Below are positions 55,129-59,594 of a stretch of 59,594 nucleotides of DNA, piece after piece. Source of the DNA: Mycolicibacterium palauense (GTDB lineage Bacteria > Actinomycetota > Actinomycetes > Mycobacteriales > Mycobacteriaceae). Under the pieces are notes generated by a model. It did no database searches and was not told the origin of the DNA. It saw only the letters and a list, made by a program, of their open reading frames with translations. The stretch spans positions 1 to 59,594 of the forward strand of contig NZ_NVQF01000035.1 in assembly GCF_002592005.1 (NCBI RefSeq), in the 5' to 3' direction. The translations under genes and the position numbers were made by a program. Within the stretch, counting starts at the first letter, position 1; each line of letters begins with the position of its first letter.

Positions 55129-56181
55129 ATGAACCGTCCCGACCGTCCGCTGCGGGTGATTCAGTGGACCACCGGCAACATCGGCCGCCGGTCCCTGCAC
55201 GCGATCATCGGCAGGCCCGATCTGGAGCTGGTCGGCGTGTATGCCCACGGCCCCGACAAGGTGGGCACCGATGCCGCCGAGCTGGCCGGCTGGCCCGAGC
55301 CCACCGGGGTGCTCGCCACCGATGACGTCGACGCGCTGCTGGCACTGGACGCCGACGCCTGCTGCTACAACCCGCTGTGGCCCAGTGTCGACGAGCTGGT
55401 GCGTCTGCTCGCCGCCGGCGTCAACGTCTGCTCCAGCGCCGCATGGATCACCGGCGGCAAGCAGAGCCCACAAGACCGGGAACGCATCCTGATCGCCTGC
55501 GAGACAGGGCAGTCCACGATATTCGGAAGCGGCGCGCACCCGGGGATGACGAACATGGTCGCGATGGTGCTCTCCGGGTCCTGCGAACGGGTCGACGAGA
55601 TCCGGATCACCGAGTCGGTGGACTGTTCCACCTACGAGTCGGCCGGCACCCAGTCGGCGATGGGCTTCGGCCGCGACCCGCAGACCCCCGGCCTGGCCGA
55701 CAGCGTCCGCCGGGAGAGCGAGGTGTTCGCCGAGTCGGCGGCGATGATGGCCGACGCGATCGGAGCGCCGTTGGACCGCATGACGTTCGACGTCGAGTTC
55801 ACCGCCGCCACCGCGGACACCGACCTGGGCTTCATGACGATTCCCGAGGGCAGCGTCGGCAGCGTCTACGGGTACCACCGCGGCTGGGTGGGCGAGCGCA
55901 ACGTCGTCAGCGTCGGGTTCAACTGGACGATGGGCGATCACGTCACTCCCCCCAAACCGCTGGAACACGGCCACGTCATTCAGGTCTGCGGCATGCCCAA
56001 CATGCGCACGGTGCTGCACTGCCTGCCGCCCCGGGACTGGGCCGAGCCCGGCTTCATGGGGCTGGGCATGATCTACACCGCCATGCCGGTCACCAACGCC
56101 GTTCCCGCGGTGGTGGCCGCGGCGCCGGGCATCGTCACGCCCAAGGATCTGCCACCGGTGACGGGCCGTTTCGCCGGCTGA
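55129..56181 (+). CDS. DapB-like NAD(P)-dependent oxidoreductase of unknown substrate
   Basis: A 350-residue dehydrogenase. The Rossmann motif RVIQWTTGNIGRRSLHAIIG opens it, and PLWPSVDELVRLLAAGVNVC and GSGAHPGMTNMVAMVLSG follow. This pattern is common in mycobacterial proteins annotated as dihydrodipicolinate reductase-like or 2,4-diaminopentanoate dehydrogenase-like. True DapB residues for dihydrodipicolinate are not seen, so lysine synthesis is unlikely. The ATG at 55129 has GAAGGAG 5-7 nt upstream; an in-frame GTG at 55099 is less likely. Convergent with degV. Confidence 0.83.
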   Translation: MNRPDRPLRVIQWTTGNIGRRSLHAIIGRPDLELVGVYAHGPDKVGTDAAELAGWPEPTGVLATDDVDALLALDADACCYNPLWPSVDELVRLLAAGVNVCSSAAWITGGKQSPQDRERILIACETGQSTIFGSGAHPGMTNMVAMVLSGSCERVDEIRITESVDCSTYESAGTQSAMGFGRDPQTPGLADSVRRESEVFAESAAMMADAIGAPLDRMTFDVEFTAATADTDLGFMTIPEGSVGSVYGYHRGWVGERNVVSVGFNWTMGDHVTPPKPLEHGHVIQVCGMPNMRTVLHCLPPRDWAEPGFMGLGMIYTAMPVTNAVPAVVAAAPGIVTPKDLPPVTGRFAG

Positions 56182-56203
56182 CCGGTACGACCCGGCGCTG
56201 CCG

Positions 56204-57088
56204 TCAGGGCGTTTCGCCGGTGCCGGCGTCGATATTCGTGTCTCCATCCGTGCCGGTATCGGTGCCGGTATCGAGGGTCACCGCCAGCGCACCCGCACCG
56301 ACATGCAGCGCCAGCACCGGCCCCAGCTCGGTGACGAGGGCAGGCGGGCAGTCCGGCAACCGCGCGGCCAGCGTGGCCGCCAGCTGCGCGGCGCCCTCGG
56401 GATCGGCGACGTGGTGCACCGCCAGGCGCGCCGACCCCGCACCGACGATGTCGCAGACCCGGTCGGTCATCGTCGCGACGGCCTTGGAGGCGGTGCGAAC
56501 CCGCTGGGCCAGAACGAGTTTCCCCTCGTCGATCCGCAACAACGGCTTCAGCGACAGCGCGGTGCCCAGCCAGGCGGCCGCCCCGCCGATGCGCCCGCTG
56601 CGGCGCAGATTGTCCAGCCGGTGCACCACGATGAACGCGTGCACGTATTCGCGCGCCCGCAGGGCGGCCTGCCCGACGGCGTCCAGGCCGGATCCGGCCG
56701 CCGCGGCGCGGGCGGCGGCCAGGGCGACGAAGCCGGTGCCCATCGCCGCGGAACGGGAATCGATGACCCGCACGGCGGGCCCCACCTCCGCGGCGGCCTG
56801 CTGGCCGGCGTTGAACGTCGCCGACAACGACGACGAGATGTGCACCGCGACCACGCCGTCGCCGTCGCTGGCGGCCAGTGCGTCCCGGTAGGCACCGGCC
56901 AGCTCGACCGGGCCCGCTGCGGCGGTGCTGGCGCTGCGCTCGTGGATGTCCTCGGGCACCGGGTCGACGCCGTCGCGCAGGTCGGTGCCGTCAACCAGGA
57001 TGTGCAGCGGAACCACGCGGATCCCGTACTGCGATGCCAGGTCGGCGGGCAGACGCGCCGAGGAGTCGGTGACCACCACGACGGGCAT
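56204..57088 (-). CDS. DegV-family fatty-acid-binding protein (Rv2417c-like)
   Basis: A 294-residue DegV protein. VVVVTDSSARLPADLASQYG and VVPLHILVDG form domain 1, SSSLSATFNAGQQAA the lipid head-group loop, VIDSRSAAMGTGF and FIVVHRLDNLRRSGRIGG the second domain. Such proteins carry fatty acids to a kinase partner or act in lipid metabolism. The C-terminal ~20 residues are an acidic Thr-Gly-Asp repeat (DTGTDTGTDGDTNIDAGTG) beyond the usual domain end. The ATG lies 3 bp after the octT stop, so it is the last gene of the nadD operon. Confidence 0.9.
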   Translation of the reverse strand: MPVVVVTDSSARLPADLASQYGIRVVPLHILVDGTDLRDGVDPVPEDIHERSASTAAAGPVELAGAYRDALAASDGDGVVAVHISSSLSATFNAGQQAAAEVGPAVRVIDSRSAAMGTGFVALAAARAAAAGSGLDAVGQAALRAREYVHAFIVVHRLDNLRRSGRIGGAAAWLGTALSLKPLLRIDEGKLVLAQRVRTASKAVATMTDRVCDIVGAGSARLAVHHVADPEGAAQLAATLAARLPDCPPALVTELGPVLALHVGAGALAVTLDTGTDTGTDGDTNIDAGTGETP

Positions 57089-57091
57089 GGC

Positions 57092-57841
57092 TCACCGGTC
57101 CCCGCGGTCGGCGGTGGCGCCGGCCTCGGCGAGCGCCTTGAGCATCGACTCCGCGACGGCGCGGTGCGCCTCGAAGTTCCAGTGGATGCCGTCGGGATTG
57201 CCCTGCCCGCCGAAAATGTGTTCGGCCACGGCATCTTTCAGGTCGACCAGCGGAATGTCGTGTTCGGTGGCCCAGCTGCTGATCGCCGCGACGGTGCCAT
57301 CTCGGCCGTGGTGCGCACGCCCATAGGTGTCGGCGACGTGCACGCTGGGCAGCGACGCCACCATGGGGACACCGGGACGGTTGAAATCGATGGCGCCGCG
57401 GGTCATCTCCAGGTACTCGACACTCAGGTGCGGGGGCAGGGACGAACGCGCCACCGGCGAGAGCCGGGGCTGCACCCAGCCGTAGCCGTCGCGGACCCAG
57501 CGGCGCAGCCGGGGCGGGCGGACGTAGCGGATGAGTTCGCGCAGCGCCGTGGGCAGCACCGAGGGCAGCGAGTCCATGCCGCTGGTGGCGAACACGACGG
57601 CGCCCGCGCGCGGCAACGCCGCCCACGAACGCGGATCCTGGGTGGCCGCCCACCAGACGTCGCGACAGGTCCAGCCGATCCGGCCGATCAGCTCCAGATC
57701 CCAACCCAGTTCTGCGGCAACGATATTAGGCCAGATACGGGGGTCGTCGGACGGTAGTCCCCCGGTTGGGCCGTAGTAGGCCAGCGAGTCGGCGAAGACC
57801 AGCAATACCGGCCGACGGCCGGGTGCCGGTTCAGAGGACAT
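57092..57841 (-). CDS. octT: Diglucosylglycerate octanoyltransferase OctT
   Basis: A 249-residue SGNH-hydrolase-fold acyltransferase. The nucleophile serine is in [12 protein letters not shown] near 17, the glycine/asparagine region in [11 protein letters not shown], and the Asp-His pair in [16 protein letters not shown] near 215. In mycobacteria this enzyme transfers octanoate to diglucosylglycerate in methylglucose lipopolysaccharide synthesis. The ATG at 57841 lies 11 bp inside the end of gpgP, which is consistent with a shared operon for the same pathway. Confidence 0.9.
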   Translation of the reverse strand: MSSEPAPGRRPVLLVFADSLAYYGPTGGLPSDDPRIWPNIVAAELGWDLELIGRIGWTCRDVWWAATQDPRSWAALPRAGAVVFATSGMDSLPSVLPTALRELIRYVRPPRLRRWVRDGYGWVQPRLSPVARSSLPPHLSVEYLEMTRGAIDFNRPGVPMVASLPSVHVADTYGRAHHGRDGTVAAISSWATEHDIPLVDLKDAVAEHIFGGQGNPDGIHWNFEAHRAVAESMLKALAEAGATADRGDR

Positions 57842-58508
57842 CGTTGGCGACCTGGGCCGAGGCGTTCCACACGTCGAGCCGCCACTTGATGCCGTCGAAT
57901 GACGCCGACTCCGCCGAGTGCCCCGACAGCTGCACCCAACTGGCGTTGCCCATCCCGCCGAGGATGGGCCAGTTGTCGACCGGGATCCCCAGCAGCGCCG
58001 CGGTCAGGGCGGCGATCAGCCCACCGTGCGCGACCAGGACCACCGGACGGTCCTTCTCGTCGGCTCCCCACTCCACCGCCTCGGTGACCATCTCGCCGAC
58101 CAGGGGCAGGCTGCGGTCGGCGACGTCGACGCGGCTCTCCCCGCCGTGCGGGGCCCACCGCGCGTCGTCGCGCCAGGCCAGCCGCGCACCGGGCGCGAGC
58201 TCGTCGACCTCGATGTGGGTGAGCCCCTGCCAGTCGCCCAGATGGGTCTCCCGCAGCCGGGTGTCGATGTCGACGGGCAACCCCGTGCGTTCGCCGAGCG
58301 CCAACGCGGTGTCGCGGGCGCGGCGCAGGTCCGAGGACACGATCAGCAGCGGCTGGCGTTTGGCCAGGACCTCGGCGGCGGCGACGGCCTGCGCGCGGCC
58401 CAGCTCGGTCAGGTCGGTGTCGATCTGCCCCTGCATCCGGCTGCCGGCGTTCCATTCCGTCTGGCCGTGGCGCAGCAGCACCAGGCGCCGGATACGGCGG
58501 TCGCTCAT
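57831..58508 (-). CDS. gpgP: Glucosyl-3-phosphoglycerate phosphatase GpgP
   Basis: A 225-residue histidine phosphatase. The catalytic RHGQTEWN lies near residue 13, with the second-site [12 protein letters not shown] and [12 protein letters not shown] further on. It removes phosphate from glucosyl-3-phosphoglycerate in methylglucose lipopolysaccharide synthesis; phosphoglycerate mutase-like activity is usually low. The ATG at 58508 overlaps the rsfS stop (ATGA). A longer open frame upstream is a shadow of rsfS. The partner glucosyltransferase gene is not in this window. Confidence 0.92.
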   Translation of the reverse strand: MSDRRIRRLVLLRHGQTEWNAGSRMQGQIDTDLTELGRAQAVAAAEVLAKRQPLLIVSSDLRRARDTALALGERTGLPVDIDTRLRETHLGDWQGLTHIEVDELAPGARLAWRDDARWAPHGGESRVDVADRSLPLVGEMVTEAVEWGADEKDRPVVLVAHGGLIAALTAALLGIPVDNWPILGGMGNASWVQLSGHSAESASFDGIKWRLDVWNASAQVANDVL

Positions 58509-58906
58509 GAACCCGGCTCCGCGTCGTGGCGGGTGTTGGCGCTGACCTCGTCGAGGTCGACCGGGATCGTCGGGCAGTCCCGCCACAGCCGGTCCAACGC
58601 ATAGAAGTCGCGTTCGTCGCGGTGCTGGATGTGCACCACGATGTCGACGTAGTCCAGCAGCACCCAGCGCCCCTCGCGGGTGCCCTCGCGGCGTGCGGGC
58701 TTGTGGCCGGCGCGCCGCATCCTCTCCTCCACCTCGTCGACGATCGCGTTGACCTGGCGATCGTTGGCGCCGGTGGCGATGACGAAACAGTCGGTGATCA
58801 CCAACTGACCGGAGACGTCGATCACGACGATGTCCTCGGCCAGCTTGGCGGCGGCCGCGCGCGCGGCGACGGTGGCCATCTCCAGGGCCTCTGCGGAAGC
58901 GGTCAC
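58505..58906 (-). CDS. rsfS: Ribosomal silencing factor RsfS
   Basis: A 133-residue Iojap/RsfS protein that binds ribosomal protein uL14 and blocks subunit joining in slow growth. [20 protein letters not shown] and [19 protein letters not shown] are the family motifs, with the tryptophan at the end (LDRLWRDCP). GTG start overlaps the nadD stop (GTGA). It lies between nadD and gpgP as in M. tuberculosis. Confidence 0.95.
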   Translation of the reverse strand: MTASAEALEMATVAARAAAAKLAEDIVVIDVSGQLVITDCFVIATGANDRQVNAIVDEVEERMRRAGHKPARREGTREGRWVLLDYVDIVVHIQHRDERDFYALDRLWRDCPTIPVDLDEVSANTRHDAEPGS

Positions 58907-59571
58907 TTCTCGTCCTTACTCGCGGTCGCGGCCAGGCCGGGCGAATGCGCCGGTTGCGGATCCGGCCCGGCGGCCGATGTGGGCACATACAACCTGCGCT
59001 TGGCGACGTACTGCACCACGCCGTCGGGCACCAGATACCAGATCGGACGCGACTGCGCGGCCCGCCGGCGGCAGTCGGTCGAGGAGATTGCCAGCGCCGG
59101 GACCTCGACGAGGTGCAGCGCGTCGTCGGGCAGTTCGGCCATGGCTTCGGCGATGTGCTTGCCGTTCAGTTCGAAGCCGGGCCTGCTGACCCCGACGAAC
59201 CGCGCCATGGCGAACAGGTCCTCCCAGTTCTGCCAGGACAGGATCGAGGCCAGCGCGTCGGCGCCGGTGATGAAGAACAGGTCGGCGTCGTGGTTCAGCG
59301 CCTGCAGGTCGCGCAGGGTGTCCTTGGTGTAGGTCTTGCCGCCGCGGTCGATGTCGACGCGGCTGACCGAGAACCGCGGATTGGAGGCGGTGGCGATCAC
59401 CGTCATCAGGTAGCGGTCCTCGGCGGCGGTGACGTGGCGGCCGGCCTTCTGCCAGGGCTGACCGGTCGGAACGAACACCACCTCCTCGAGGTCGAACAGG
59501 TCGGCGACCTCACTGGCGGCGACCAGGTGGCCGTTGTGGATGGGATCGAAGGTCCCACCCATGACCCCCAC
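58903..59571 (-). CDS. nadD: Nicotinate-mononucleotide adenylyltransferase NadD
   Basis: A 222-residue nucleotidyltransferase that makes deamido-NAD from nicotinate mononucleotide and [17 protein letters not shown] carries the ATP-binding TFDPxHxGH motif, [12 protein letters not shown] the substrate region and [12 protein letters not shown] the second ATP motif (ISST). The C-terminus extends ~20 residues past the usual end. The first GTG in the window is at 59571, but the frame stays open to the right edge and reads Arg-rich (RERPRRR), as in the M. tuberculosis N-terminus, so the true start may lie outside the window. Confidence 0.93.
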   Translation of the reverse strand: MGVMGGTFDPIHNGHLVAASEVADLFDLEEVVFVPTGQPWQKAGRHVTAAEDRYLMTVIATASNPRFSVSRVDIDRGGKTYTKDTLRDLQALNHDADLFFITGADALASILSWQNWEDLFAMARFVGVSRPGFELNGKHIAEAMAELPDDALHLVEVPALAISSTDCRRRAAQSRPIWYLVPDGVVQYVAKRRLYVPTSAAGPDPQPAHSPGLAATASKDEK

Positions 59572-59594
59572 CCTTCGGCGGGGCCGTTCCCTGG

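Noticed and set aside
55129..56181. DapB of lysine biosynthesis
   Set aside because: Only the nucleotide-binding half is similar; length and C-terminal motifs differ, and there are no lysine genes nearby.

Overview
The window is high-GC actinobacterial DNA from a mycobacterium, most likely a fast-growing Mycolicibacterium-type species. The evidence is a mycobactin cluster (mbtB, mbtA, mbtI) with IdeR-like iron boxes, methylglucose lipopolysaccharide genes (octT, gpgP), many probable leaderless starts (TANNNT, 6-7 nt, ATG/GTG), and a gene order that follows M. tuberculosis Rv2383c to Rv2421c from memory, interrupted by two accessory blocks. No tRNA, rRNA, insertion sequence, prophage or CRISPR array was recognised. 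No gene-free stretch exceeds 300 bases; the longest are 9767-10048 and 50100-50376, both described below.

Layout. 1-8479: siderophore region, with the 5' part of mbtB (minus), mbtA (plus, divergent, two IdeR-like boxes between) and an mbtI-irtA-irtB operon (minus) joined by ATGA overlaps. 8582-13202: hemW, then a cysteine/sulfite operon (sirA, cysH, a sirohydrochlorin chelatase) preceded by a polycysteine leader peptide and a hairpin that covers the sirA Shine-Dalgarno. 13228-22617: accessory organosulfur module with a ROK regulator, an SsuD-like monooxygenase, a MetNIQ-type importer, a DszA/NtaA-like monooxygenase, SfnG and SfnB. These would release sulfite from organic sulfur for the neighbouring sulfite reductase. 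22724-24766: a MASE1/SpoIIE phosphatase gene broken by one in-frame TAA. 24791-25875: an orphan sulfate-binding protein without cysTWA. 25872-34238: conserved genes (small membrane proteins, FAD monooxygenase, GH15 trehalase, EAL protein, LppR-like lipoprotein, lepA, PemK-like protein).

34297-35940: MFS exporter and divergent MerR regulator around a perfect palindrome. 35974-44212: second accessory block, an eight-gene operon with the membrane arm of complex I (nuoA, H, J, K, L, M, N) but no NADH or Fe-S subunits. In the place of nuoB-D sits one protein that looks like a degenerate NuoB-NuoD fusion split by a Met-Asp-His repeat. This is the strongest candidate for an undescribed system.

44376-59571: housekeeping block, with GNAT, CBS protein, beta-lactamase-fold hydrolase, a transglutaminase/Alpha-E/ATP-grasp trio, rpsT, holA-comEC-comEA, a TetR regulator with an oxidoreductase, DegV, and nadD-rsfS-gpgP-octT. 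All functions are inferred from sequence motifs and recalled family knowledge; no database search was run.
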